Of a stretch of 64,000 bases of DNA, positions 19,632 to 28,640 are shown in pieces. The notes under the pieces are model-generated. The model saw only the letters and a list, made by a program, of their open reading frames with translations, did not search any database and was not told the origin of the DNA. How positions within the stretch are numbered: position 1 is the first letter of the stretch; every line of letters begins with the position of its first letter. Origin of the DNA: Saprospiraceae bacterium (GTDB lineage: Bacteria > Bacteroidota > Bacteroidia > Chitinophagales > Saprospiraceae); assembly GCA_029251525.1 (NCBI GenBank), contig JAQXDE010000021.1:1-64000 (forward strand), read 5' to 3'. Position numbers and translations under genes: made by a program.

Positions 19632-21383
19632 TTATGATTCTAGTTGCATAAATTGCATTTCATACAATTCTTTATATTGCCCATTTTCGATTTCTATTAG
19701 GGCGTCATGCGCTCCAAGTTCTACAATTTCTCCTTTATTCAAAACCATAATATTATCAGCATGACGAATTGTAGAAAGTCGATGGGCTATAATAATTGAG
19801 GTTCTTTTATCAATTAATTTTTCAATAGCATATTGAATAACTGATTCTGATTCAGGGTCGATGGAGGAAGTGGCTTCATCTAAAATCAAAATATCAGGGT
19901 TGAAAACTAGTGCTCGAACAAAGGAGATCAATTGTCGTTGGCCCATTGAAAGAGTTGCACCACGTTCCATCACTTGATAATTATAGCCGCTAGGAAGCCT
20001 CTCAATAAATTCATGTGCTCCAATTAATTTAGCTGCATCAATTACTTCTTTCTCGGAAATTCGGTCATCCCGTAAAGTAATATTTTCCATCACACTTCCA
20101 GAGAAAAGGAAAACATCCTGCAGAACGATAGCTATCTTTTTCCTCAAATCAAACAATTCATAATCTCTTATATTTACATCGTCAATTAATATTTTTCCCT
20201 TTTGAATATCATAAAAACGATTAAGAATATTGATGATAGTGGTTTTTCCAGAACCAGTGCTACCGCAAATTGCCAGAGTTTCTCCTGCATTAATTTTAAA
20301 GTTCAAATTATTTAGAACGTGGTCTATATTGTTATAGGCAAAACTGACATTGTCAAATTCTACATCACCAGCAATCGATTCTTTTTTGATAGTACCATTA
20401 TTTTCAATGATATCATTTTTATCTAATAAATTAAAAACACGTTCGGATGCCACTAATCCCATTTGTAAAGTATTAAACCTATCTGCTAGCATTCTGATAG
20501 GTCGAAATAACATGCTCAAATAAATTGGAAAGGCTATGAAAGTTCCCGTAGTCACTTCACCTCCAATAACACCACGAGCTCCCCACCAAACTAATAACCC
20601 TAAAGCTGCCGCTGAAATTATTTCTACAACAGGGAAAAATACAGCATAATATAAAATTGCATCTAAATTAGCTTGAGTATATTTTCGATTGATATTTTTA
20701 AATTTTTCTAGTTCCTTTTCTTCAGCATTAAAAACTTGAACGATTCGCATTCCTGAGATTCTCTCTTGCAAAAACGCATTCATCCTGGTGATTTGTGTTC
20801 TGACTTTTTGATAAGAGATCTTCACTTTTTCTTTAAAGATATAAGTAGCAATCATTAAGAATGGAAGAGTTGTCAAACATACTAAAGTCAACTTCCAACT
20901 TGTAATCAACATAATTGTCAAAACAGCAAACACCGTAAATAAATCCGCGATAATTGTAATTGCTCCTTGAGAGAAAACAGTATTGATTGTTTCAATATCG
21001 TTGATTGTCCGAGTCGTTGAAGTTCCAATTGGGGTGGTATCAAAATAAGATAATCGTAAACTTGAGATATGGTTAAACATTCGAACTCGCAAATCTTTGA
21101 TTACAGATTGTCCTAACCAACTAGTAGAATAAATAAATACATATCGAAGTGCAACTTCAATCATTAAAATAAACCCTAGGAGCATCGCCATATTTGTCAA
21201 GCCGGGAATATCAAATTTGAAAATATAATCGTCCACCATAATCTTAATGATGTAAGGACGAAGAATAGCCAAGGGTGCTAACAAGGCAGTTAAGATTCCA
21301 GCGAGAATGAATACTTTTCGGTATGGTTTAGCTAAAGCTAAAACCCGACCTAGTAATAAATAATCTATTTTGTTTTTATTCAT
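19632..21383 (-). CDS. ABC exporter, MsbA-like fused membrane and ATPase domains
   Basis: 583-residue half-transporter that works as a homodimer or heterodimer in the inner membrane. Six membrane helices (about 20-300) form the exporter-type domain. The ATPase domain follows: Walker A GSTGSGKT (374-381), signature LSMGQ (478-482), Walker B ILILDE with catalytic Glu503, and the switch histidine in IIIAHRLST. The closest known types are MsbA lipid flippases and bacterial multidrug exporters; the substrate cannot be told from sequence. It stands alone as a transcription unit, near a glycosyltransferase and rpiB. Confidence 0.92.
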   Translation of the reverse strand: MNKNKIDYLLLGRVLALAKPYRKVFILAGILTALLAPLAILRPYIIKIMVDDYIFKFDIPGLTNMAMLLGFILMIEVALRYVFIYSTSWLGQSVIKDLRVRMFNHISSLRLSYFDTTPIGTSTTRTINDIETINTVFSQGAITIIADLFTVFAVLTIMLITSWKLTLVCLTTLPFLMIATYIFKEKVKISYQKVRTQITRMNAFLQERISGMRIVQVFNAEEKELEKFKNINRKYTQANLDAILYYAVFFPVVEIISAAALGLLVWWGARGVIGGEVTTGTFIAFPIYLSMLFRPIRMLADRFNTLQMGLVASERVFNLLDKNDIIENNGTIKKESIAGDVEFDNVSFAYNNIDHVLNNLNFKINAGETLAICGSTGSGKTTIINILNRFYDIQKGKILIDDVNIRDYELFDLRKKIAIVLQDVFLFSGSVMENITLRDDRISEKEVIDAAKLIGAHEFIERLPSGYNYQVMERGATLSMGQRQLISFVRALVFNPDILILDEATSSIDPESESVIQYAIEKLIDKRTSIIIAHRLSTIRHADNIMVLNKGEIVELGAHDALIEIENGQYKELYEMQFMQLES

Positions 21384-21470
21384 ATATAGATTAGGGAAGA
21401 GTTATTTGCGTTATGAAGAATTAAGAATATTAACAAGACTCACTACATATCGTTCATGACACATTACATT

Positions 21471-21911
21471 TTAAATACAGCTAATTTTTTCCACACGTCT
21501 TGCGTGTCGCCCTCCTTCAAAATCAGTAGAGATAAATGTTTTAACCATTTCTAAAGCTATTTCTTTACTTATAAATCGAACAGGGATTGAAATAATATTT
21601 GCATTATTATGTTGTCGAGCTAAGGCTGCTAATTCTTCTGTCCAGCATAAAGCAGCACGAATTCCTTGATGTTTATTAGCAGACATCGCAGCACCATTTC
21701 CACTTCCACAGAGAATAACACCAAGTTCAACATTTTTATTTTCAACATTTTCTGCTACTGGATGAATAAAGTCTGGGTAGTCTACAGAGGTATCTGAATC
21801 AGTTCCAAAATCTAAGACATCAATATCTTGGTTAGTTAACAACTCGATGATTGCATCTTTAAAGGCAAATCCTCCATGATCGCATCCGATCGCAATTTTT
21901 TTGATATTCAT
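21471..21911 (-). CDS. rpiB: Ribose-5-phosphate isomerase B
   Basis: Interconverts ribulose 5-phosphate and ribose 5-phosphate in the pentose phosphate pathway. 146 residues, normal for RpiB/LacAB. Visible motifs: GCDHGGFAFK at the N-terminus (phosphate and ring-opening His), the VDYPD loop, and the catalytic cysteine in ILCGSGNGAAMSANK, which separates RpiB from the sugar-binding LacA. The C-terminal EGGRHARRVEKI is also characteristic. About 100 bases follow the DUF2723 gene. Confidence 0.96.
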   Translation of the reverse strand: MNIKKIAIGCDHGGFAFKDAIIELLTNQDIDVLDFGTDSDTSVDYPDFIHPVAENVENKNVELGVILCGSGNGAAMSANKHQGIRAALCWTEELAALARQHNNANIISIPVRFISKEIALEMVKTFISTDFEGGRHARRVEKISCI

Positions 21912-21952
21912 TTCTTTGTTTTTGAAAATCTAATTTTAAAAATATGCTAAAA

Positions 21953-21991
21953 AAAGAAAGCAGCACTTTTAGCAAAAGTACCGCTTTCTTT
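21953..21991 (-). terminator. Terminator of the DUF2723 membrane-protein gene
   Basis: A 9-bp outer stem (21953-21961 with 21983-21991) plus an inner stem of ACTTTT with AAAAGT across a small internal loop; on the minus strand it runs into a T tract. Confidence 0.7.
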
Positions 21992-22011
21992 ATATATTTT
22001 TCTAATAAAAA

Positions 22012-25000
22012 TTAATTCCTAAGAGGATCCAATTCATAAGGTTTAAATCTTTCTTTTAGTTGTTTTAACAATTCTGCATCACCTCCTTCTTGAACTAATC
22101 GAATCAATTCATCTTTTGCTCCTGGAGAAATTCGATTTCCTTGTCGGTATCCGTTGTAGAATTGATTTTCTCGTCCAAAACCATATCTACTAGTCCGTGT
22201 TTCGTTATCAATAGTTTGGAAAAAATTGAGATACTCTTCTGCTTCGTTAGCCATTAATTCGATTTGTGGTTTGGCATTTTCATAAGCTCCCCCTTTTACA
22301 TAAATATCTAACATTTGCAATGACTGAAATTCGTATTTAAAGTTCATAAATGGAAATGCTTTGAAAAACAAATCAGCCATTTCAACTGCCTTATCATTTT
22401 CTCCTCTCTCAAGGAAAGTTTGAGCAGCTCTGACCATTCCTGCTTTTTGAGATTGAATAGCAGGACCGAAACTTCTATCTATAAAAGTATCATGTGTATC
22501 AAATCCACCCCATTTGAATTTAGTTGACATCAATTCCAATGTTTTGTCCGCATCAATTTTTCCTTTCCCCATCATACCTAAAAATTCATAATTTCGATCT
22601 CTATTTTTCAAAGGAACTAATTTCAAACCTAAACCTTCTAATTGGAAATAATCATCTAATCCCATCATTGATTGTGGTCGACAAGTTACTGCAAAGTAAA
22701 TAGGTCGATCTTGGAAATTAGAACAGATAATATCTAAAACGGCAACATCGCCTTTAAGTAATTGAGTATTATTTCGAGGAGCTTTTCCCTGAGCTAGAGC
22801 TCTTTCATTATCGTCCCGATAAATATCATCGATATCAAAAACAATTTCGTTGACAATTTTATCATAATCTTCGGGATTTACCATCTTTCTGGCTTTGGCC
22901 TTATTTACCGGAATGCTTAATTTACTTGTGGGCATATAACTTTCTAGCTGACCACCAGTAGGAGCAGGGTTGTCTTCACCCACTATTTTCATTGCACTGC
23001 ATAGCGACATTTTGTATTCTCTTCTACTTGGATCTCTTTCTACAATTAATTGGTTTCGTTTAAAACCTCTTAATTGCTGCATTGGAATACTCATCTTGAT
23101 GGCATTTGATTGATTAACCTTTCTTCTTAATTGTTCAATATACCAATCCACAGCAATTAAACTTAGGTTGACCACTCGAACATCAGTTCTAATATTTTCT
23201 ACTTCCTGTGCATACCAAAGTGGATAAGTATCATTATCTCCATAGGTGAAAATAATGGCATTCGGTTCACATGATTCTAAGAAGTTATTAGCATAATCTC
23301 TTGCACCAGAATGGTCTTTACGAGAATGATCATCGAAATTTTGAAATCCCATCAAAAGTGGTGCAATCATCACTATCGCAATTGCAAATGGAGCAGCAAT
23401 TTTTCCAGTAATATTTGCATTTTTTCTAATTATTTCAAAAAGGGCAAGTGTTCCCATTCCTATCCAAATACAATAAGTAAAAAAGGAGCCCACCAAGACA
23501 TAATCTCTTTCTCTGGGTTCGTTCGGAGGTTGATTAGAATAGATGATTAATCCAATTCCTGTAATAATGAATAGGGCGAATAATCCCATTGCACCATTTT
23601 TATCTTTGGAGAAGTGGAAAAATAATCCCAGTAATCCAAAAAGAAATGGGAGTAAATAATATTTATTTCGCGCTTTATTATTGGCTAATCTAGATGGTTC
23701 ATCTGACTGATTATACAGCCTTGAATTGTCTATAAAACTAAGTCCAGATTGCCAGTTTCCATCTGTTGCGTCCCATGAATAAAAACCTTGATCCCCATTT
23801 TGTCTTCCTCCAAAGTTCCACATAAAGTATCGCCAGTACATCCACCCAATTTGGTACCTAAATGTAAACTGAATATTATCCATAATGCTTGGTGAACCTT
23901 TTGCTCCCCAAGTATCCATCCATATTCTATATAATTGGGGACGACTTTGAGAACCATCTTGCATCCTAGGGAATATAGTTTTATACCTTGATTTTATTTT
24001 TTGAGTAATTTTCCGATCAGTAATAACATATTTATCTTTTCCCTCTACCCGTCCGTATCTGTTTTCTACTTCAGTTGTAATTGCTTCCCTTGGTAAATCA
24101 AAATTAGGTCCATTGAATAATGATCGTTCTCCGTATTGCTCCCGATTTAGGTAAGGTAATAATCTCATCGGATCACTTGGTGCATTCATATTGATAGGAG
24201 TATTAGCATTTGCTCTAATTACGATAACTCCAACAGTCGAAAATGAAATAACTACCAAAGTCATGCTTACCAAAACTAATTGAGCTAGATATCGATATTT
24301 ATCAAGAGCATAAGTTGCTCCTATTGATAGAGTTCCAACTAGGATAGCTAATTTCGCAAAACCTGAAATGGTAATTCCTGAACTTGGTCCTCCTCCATAA
24401 CTTAAGTAATAGAAAATAGTTAAGGCCAACGCTCCTAAAGCAACATAAATAGGAGTGAGTGATTTAATTTTTCCATGAATATAAAGTAGTGGAAGTGTCA
24501 ATAATGATCCAACCAGTAAAACAGTTGGAACAACTCCTGAGTGAAATGGTAATCCAAATGAATTGACCGTCATCAATTCAAAGGCAGTCCATAGATGGGG
24601 TATTCCAGTAATGATTAAAGTTTGTAGTGCTACAATCATAACAACTCCAATAGCAGACGCACCAGCCATTCCTAATAAAGTATGGTTTTTATATTTTTTG
24701 AAATAATAAAAAAGCGCTAACGCAGGGAAAGTCAAGATACTTAAAAGGTGGACTCCAATAGAAAGTCCTGCTGAATAGATTGCAAAAACTAACCATCTGT
24801 CTGAGTCTGGTTTATCTGGTAAATTATACCATTTTATAACAGCCCAAAGGGTCAAAGCCGTAAAAAATGTTGACATTGCATAAACTTCACCCTCAACGGC
24901 AGAGAACCAAATTGAGGTAGAAAATGCTGTTGCTAAACCCGCAATTACACCTGAACCAAGTAAAGCAATTTCTTGCCCAGAGGTTAGTTCCTCGTCTTCT

Positions 25001-25335
25001 CCCACAATTGCCATTTTTCCCATCATAATTGTTACCCAGCAAATAAACATAGCAGCAAAAGCACTACAAATACCAGAAAGCATATTCACTGCAAAAGCAA
25101 TATTAGCTGGATCATCTGAAAAAATATTTCCGACCATAGCAAACATCCGACCTACTAGTAAGAATAAAGCAGCGCCAGGAGGGTGAACTACTTGAAGTTT
25201 ATGAGCTCCCGTGATAAATTCTCCACAGTCCCATAAACTACCTGTCCGCTCAACTGAGAAGAAATATACGATGGTTGCAATTCCAAAAACCGTCCATCCG
25301 GCAATATTGACTAATTTTTTAAATGATGAATTCAT
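22012..25335 (-). CDS. DUF2723 membrane protein, GT117-like
   Basis: 1107-residue integral membrane protein of the DUF2723 family, placed by sequence classifiers with the protein O-mannosyltransferase-like glycosyltransferases (GT117). The N-terminal half has about 11 to 13 membrane helices, with the family start GSLWDCGEFI near residues 31-40, where the acidic Asp/Glu pair is the likely catalytic site. The C-terminal half (about 690-1107) is soluble and includes a TPR-like part near 980-1060. Widespread in Bacteroidota, where it may glycosylate exported proteins; that role is inferred from the fold, not shown here. Confidence 0.88.
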   Translation of the reverse strand: MNSSFKKLVNIAGWTVFGIATIVYFFSVERTGSLWDCGEFITGAHKLQVVHPPGAALFLLVGRMFAMVGNIFSDDPANIAFAVNMLSGICSAFAAMFICWVTIMMGKMAIVGEDEELTSGQEIALLGSGVIAGLATAFSTSIWFSAVEGEVYAMSTFFTALTLWAVIKWYNLPDKPDSDRWLVFAIYSAGLSIGVHLLSILTFPALALFYYFKKYKNHTLLGMAGASAIGVVMIVALQTLIITGIPHLWTAFELMTVNSFGLPFHSGVVPTVLLVGSLLTLPLLYIHGKIKSLTPIYVALGALALTIFYYLSYGGGPSSGITISGFAKLAILVGTLSIGATYALDKYRYLAQLVLVSMTLVVISFSTVGVIVIRANANTPINMNAPSDPMRLLPYLNREQYGERSLFNGPNFDLPREAITTEVENRYGRVEGKDKYVITDRKITQKIKSRYKTIFPRMQDGSQSRPQLYRIWMDTWGAKGSPSIMDNIQFTFRYQIGWMYWRYFMWNFGGRQNGDQGFYSWDATDGNWQSGLSFIDNSRLYNQSDEPSRLANNKARNKYYLLPFLFGLLGLFFHFSKDKNGAMGLFALFIITGIGLIIYSNQPPNEPRERDYVLVGSFFTYCIWIGMGTLALFEIIRKNANITGKIAAPFAIAIVMIAPLLMGFQNFDDHSRKDHSGARDYANNFLESCEPNAIIFTYGDNDTYPLWYAQEVENIRTDVRVVNLSLIAVDWYIEQLRRKVNQSNAIKMSIPMQQLRGFKRNQLIVERDPSRREYKMSLCSAMKIVGEDNPAPTGGQLESYMPTSKLSIPVNKAKARKMVNPEDYDKIVNEIVFDIDDIYRDDNERALAQGKAPRNNTQLLKGDVAVLDIICSNFQDRPIYFAVTCRPQSMMGLDDYFQLEGLGLKLVPLKNRDRNYEFLGMMGKGKIDADKTLELMSTKFKWGGFDTHDTFIDRSFGPAIQSQKAGMVRAAQTFLERGENDKAVEMADLFFKAFPFMNFKYEFQSLQMLDIYVKGGAYENAKPQIELMANEAEEYLNFFQTIDNETRTSRYGFGRENQFYNGYRQGNRISPGAKDELIRLVQEGGDAELLKQLKERFKPYELDPLRN

Positions 25336-25506
25336 TAGCTGAATAATTAATTAAATTGTTGCGATTGGGGTAAACCTCTCGCAGAAATAAAAGGTTCTAT
25401 AAAATAAAAACGCATTTTCGAAAGAATTGCAAAAGTAATAAAATAATGCTAAGGTTTATATGTGTATCAGTGGTTAAAACATTAGCATTATTTGCATAAT
25501 GAAGTG

Positions 25507-25514
25507 TATTTTTG
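25507..25514 (+). promoter_or_regulatory. -7 element of the 51-residue membrane-protein gene
   Basis: TATTTTTG fits TAnnTTTG and lies 15 bases before the ATG at 25530. A TTTG at 25491-25494 is closer than the usual spacing (12 bases). Confidence 0.45.
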
Positions 25515-25529
25515 CAAAAAAAAATAGAA

Positions 25530-25685
25530 ATGAAATATTTAATATTATTTGGTTTAATATATGTGGCGTATAAGTTCAATACGTGGAAATCTCAATTGGG
25601 TTCTGTAAATGAAAAAGAGAACTCAAAAATTAATAAAAACGAAGTAGATGACGGAGAATTTATTGATTATGAGGAAGTAGATTAG
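25530..25685 (+). CDS. Small acidic membrane protein, 51 residues
   Basis: ATG at 25530 to TAG at 25683-25685. One N-terminal membrane helix (MKYLILFGLIYVAYKF) is followed by a polar tail that ends very acidic (VDDGEFIDYEEVD). This layout is that of the short DUF4834-like proteins of Bacteroidota, which have a single helix and an acidic, tyrosine-containing tail; I am not certain of the family. A promoter-like element precedes it and cinA starts 83 bases later on the same strand. Function unknown. Confidence 0.72.
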   Translation: MKYLILFGLIYVAYKFNTWKSQLGSVNEKENSKINKNEVDDGEFIDYEEVD

Positions 25686-25768
25686 CTTTTGATTAATGAC
25701 CTAAAGGTTTAACATGATTCTGTTCAAAAATCAATACTTTTTTTCTAAATATTTTTTAATAAAAAATA

Positions 25769-27010
25769 ATGACAGCACATATTATTACAATTGGTGATGA
25801 AATTTTAATTGGGCAAATTATTGATACCAATTCTGCATGGATGGGACAACAGTTGAATATGCAAGGTATTCAAGTTGGAAAAATAGTAACGGTAAGTGAT
25901 AAGCAGAGAGATATAACGAATGCAGTAGATGCTGCATTTTCTGAAGCTGATATTATTTTGCTTACAGGAGGGTTAGGTCCAACTAAAGATGATATTACTA
26001 AAAAAGCACTTACTGATTATTTTGGTGTTGAGATGAGGTTTAGTGAGTCAACATATAATCGAATTCAACGTCTATTTCAAAAGTTCGGGAAAACAATGAC
26101 TGAAGCCCACCACGAACAATCTTACATGCCTTCCAATGCAGATTTATTAATGAACAAAATGGGAACTGCTCCAGGGATGTGGTTTGAACATGATGGAAAA
26201 GTATTGGTTTCGATGCCTGGAGTTCCTTATGAGATGAAGTATTTGATGGAAGCGGAAGTTTTACCAAAATTAAAAAATCAATTTCCAGGAAAACCAATTT
26301 CTCACAGAACGGTCCTAACAGTTGGTGAGGGTGAGAGTAGAATTGCTGAACGAATCGACCCATTTTTAGAAGCTTTACCCCCAAATATCAAAATGGCATA
26401 TCTACCAGGAACAGGGCAAGTCCGATTACGAATGACTGGAATTGGCGATGATGAGAATGAATTAAATAGATTGCTAGATACAAAAGTAGAAGAACTCAAA
26501 CCATTTATTTCAGAATTTATTTTTGGTTTTGAAAAAGAAAAGTTAGAGGAAGTAGTTGGAAAGATGTTATTAGAGAAAGGAAAAACTTTAAGTACTGCAG
26601 AGAGTTGCACTGGAGGTTTTCTGGCACATAAAATTACATCAATTCCAGGCTCGTCAGCTTATTTTTCAGGAAGCGTGATCGCTTATTCTAATGCGGTAAA
26701 AATGAATCAACTTCAAGTGAAACCTTCAACACTAAAAATGCAAGGAGCTGTAAGTGAGGAAACGGTCAAAGAAATGGTTAGAGGAACATTAGATATGTTA
26801 AAAACTGATATTGCCATTGCGATTTCAGGAATAGCTGGACCTGATGGAGGAACACCTGAAAAACCGGTAGGAACAATTTGGATTGGAATAGGTGATAAAA
26901 AAAATACCAAAACATATCAACTAAATCTATGGAAAGATCGTATGAAAAATATTGAATACACCACAACTGTTGCATTGAATGTGATTCGAAAATTTTTATT
27001 AGAACTATAA
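25769..27010 (+). CDS. cinA: CinA-family protein (NMN deamidase / ADP-ribose pyrophosphatase type)
   Basis: 413 residues with the two CinA domains. The N-terminal MoCF-like domain (1-170) has IGDEILIGQIIDTNS and the LTGGLGPTKDDIT motif. The C-terminal CinA domain (about 255-413) has the nicotinamide mononucleotide deamidase motif ESCTGG, then GSSAYFSGSVIAYSN and SGIAGPDGGTPEKPVGT. The protein recycles pyridine nucleotide by-products in the cytoplasm. Start chosen at the first ATG, which matches the family's MTAHIITIGDE-like N-terminus. Confidence 0.95.
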   Translation: MTAHIITIGDEILIGQIIDTNSAWMGQQLNMQGIQVGKIVTVSDKQRDITNAVDAAFSEADIILLTGGLGPTKDDITKKALTDYFGVEMRFSESTYNRIQRLFQKFGKTMTEAHHEQSYMPSNADLLMNKMGTAPGMWFEHDGKVLVSMPGVPYEMKYLMEAEVLPKLKNQFPGKPISHRTVLTVGEGESRIAERIDPFLEALPPNIKMAYLPGTGQVRLRMTGIGDDENELNRLLDTKVEELKPFISEFIFGFEKEKLEEVVGKMLLEKGKTLSTAESCTGGFLAHKITSIPGSSAYFSGSVIAYSNAVKMNQLQVKPSTLKMQGAVSEETVKEMVRGTLDMLKTDIAIAISGIAGPDGGTPEKPVGTIWIGIGDKKNTKTYQLNLWKDRMKNIEYTTTVALNVIRKFLLEL

Positions 27011-27044
27011 TTCCTTTAATTTTGTGGTGGAAAATTTAATGAAT

Positions 27045-27144
27045 TAACCAAACCATTAATCCTAACAGGATTTATAAAATAAACTAGGGATCTAAAGTTC
27101 CTGATCATTTTAACTAAAATGGCCTAACCAAACCATTTAACCTA
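27045..27144 (+). repeat. Pair of direct repeats upstream of the E2 gene
   Basis: Two 20-base copies, TAACCAAACCATTAATCCTA (27045-27064) and TAACCAAACCATTTAACCTA (27125-27144), agree at 18 of 20 positions, 80 bases start to start. They lie between cinA and the dehydrogenase E2 gene, the second 11 bases before its ATG. They may be a regulator's binding sites or a small duplication. Confidence 0.65.
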
Positions 27145-27154
27145 AAAAAAAAAT

Positions 27155-28480
27155 ATGGCTCAAGTAGAATTAATTATGCCCAAAATGGGTGAAAGCATTA
27201 TGGAGGCAACCATTTTGAAATGGGTGAAAAACGTTGGCGATTCTGTGGACGTAGATGAAACCATTCTGGAAATTGCCACAGATAAAGTAGATTCTGAAGT
27301 GCCTTCTCCAGTAAAGGGAGTAATCAAAGAAATTTTTTTCCAAGTAGATGATGTAGTTGAAATTGAGAAAGTGATTGCTGTAATAGCTACAGAGGGCGAG
27401 GAAGTAAGTTCTACTCCTGCTCCAAGTATGGATAAAACACCAACTGCAAATGGAAAACAAAATGGAAAGATGGAATCAATTCCTTCTCCAGTTTCAGTTA
27501 ATGTGCCAGCAACTGTGGCAACCAATGGAACAACAAAAAGCGATCGATTTTATTCTCCACTAGTGAAAAATATGGCTAAGAAAGAAAATATTGGTGTTGT
27601 AGAATTAGATAAAATTCCTGGAAGTGGCGCAAAAGGAAGAGTGACAAAAAAAGATATGTTGAATTATATCTCTAATCGCTCTTCAAATACTTTAGTAGCT
27701 CCTGTTACAAAAGCAGCAAGATCAACATCTTCTCCAAGTGGACATGATCAACCTAAAATATCATTTGATGGTGGAACTGAGATTGTAGAAATGGATAGAA
27801 TGCGAAAATTAATTGCTGAGCACATGGTGATGTCTAAACACACTTCGCCTCATGTTACATCTTTCGTAGAAGTTGATGTAACTAATATCGTTAATTGGCG
27901 AAATAAAATTAAAATTGATTTCCAAAAAACTCATGGAGAAAAAATCACATTTACTCCGATTTTTATTGAAGCAGTAACTAAAGCAATTGGTGATTTTCCA
28001 ATGATAAATGTATCATTGGATGGAACTAAAATAATAGTTAAGAAAAATATTAATATTGGAATGGCTGCAGCACTTCCTTCAGGGAACTTGATTGTACCAG
28101 TTATTAAAAATGCCAATCATTTAAACCTTTTAGGATTAACTAAATCAGTCAATGATTTAGCTACAAGAGCCAGAGCAAATAAACTTAAACCAGAGGATAT
28201 TCAAGAAGGAACCTTTACCTTGACTAATGTTGGAACATTTGGGAATGTGATGGGTACTCCTATTATCAATCAACCTCAGGTGGCAATTATGGCGGTTGGA
28301 GCAATTCGAAAAAAACCTGCAGTAGTAGAAACAGAGTATGGAGATGTAATTGCAATTAGGCATATGATGTTTTTGTCTTTATCCTACGATCATCGAATCG
28401 TAGATGGCTTCCTTGGAGGATCATTTTTAAGTCGAGTGGGAAAATATCTGGAAGCATTTGATGGAGAAAGAACAATTTAA
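27155..28480 (+). CDS. 2-oxo acid dehydrogenase E2 (dihydrolipoamide acyltransferase)
   Basis: Acyltransferase core of a 2-oxo acid dehydrogenase complex, passing the acyl group from lipoate to CoA. 441 residues. One lipoyl domain (1-77) with the lipoylated lysine in ATDKVDSE, a Pro/Thr-rich linker, an E1/E3-binding domain (about 130-167: SPLVKNMAKKE to GRVTKKDML), and a catalytic domain with the HRIVDG active site near the end (SYDHRIVDG). Which complex (branched-chain, pyruvate or 2-oxoglutarate) cannot be decided; genes for E1 and E3 are not adjacent. One lipoyl domain and the DKVDSE form favour branched-chain or 2-oxoglutarate types. Confidence 0.9.
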   Translation: MAQVELIMPKMGESIMEATILKWVKNVGDSVDVDETILEIATDKVDSEVPSPVKGVIKEIFFQVDDVVEIEKVIAVIATEGEEVSSTPAPSMDKTPTANGKQNGKMESIPSPVSVNVPATVATNGTTKSDRFYSPLVKNMAKKENIGVVELDKIPGSGAKGRVTKKDMLNYISNRSSNTLVAPVTKAARSTSSPSGHDQPKISFDGGTEIVEMDRMRKLIAEHMVMSKHTSPHVTSFVEVDVTNIVNWRNKIKIDFQKTHGEKITFTPIFIEAVTKAIGDFPMINVSLDGTKIIVKKNINIGMAAALPSGNLIVPVIKNANHLNLLGLTKSVNDLATRARANKLKPEDIQEGTFTLTNVGTFGNVMGTPIINQPQVAIMAVGAIRKKPAVVETEYGDVIAIRHMMFLSLSYDHRIVDGFLGGSFLSRVGKYLEAFDGERTI

Positions 28481-28487
28481 AATATTA

Positions 28488-28526
28488 AAAAGAGGTGTTT
28501 CGCTATAGAGGTACCTCTTTTCTTTT
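28488..28526 (+). terminator. Terminator of the E2 gene
   Basis: A 9-bp stem (28488-28496 with 28513-28521), a 16-base loop and a T-rich tail. Confidence 0.6.
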
Positions 28527-28640
28527 AATTTATCTCGAAAAAGAGGACACAAAAATCCTCTCAAAGCGTTAAACGATAATTCAAATAGTTTTTTTAAAGC
28601 TAGCCTATAATAACCTAGGCTGATCTCAAAACTGTGGATT

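Noticed and set aside
25397-25579. 60-codon open frame on the minus strand before cinA
   Set aside because: It overlaps the better supported 51-residue plus-strand gene and its promoter, and its composition is not protein-like.
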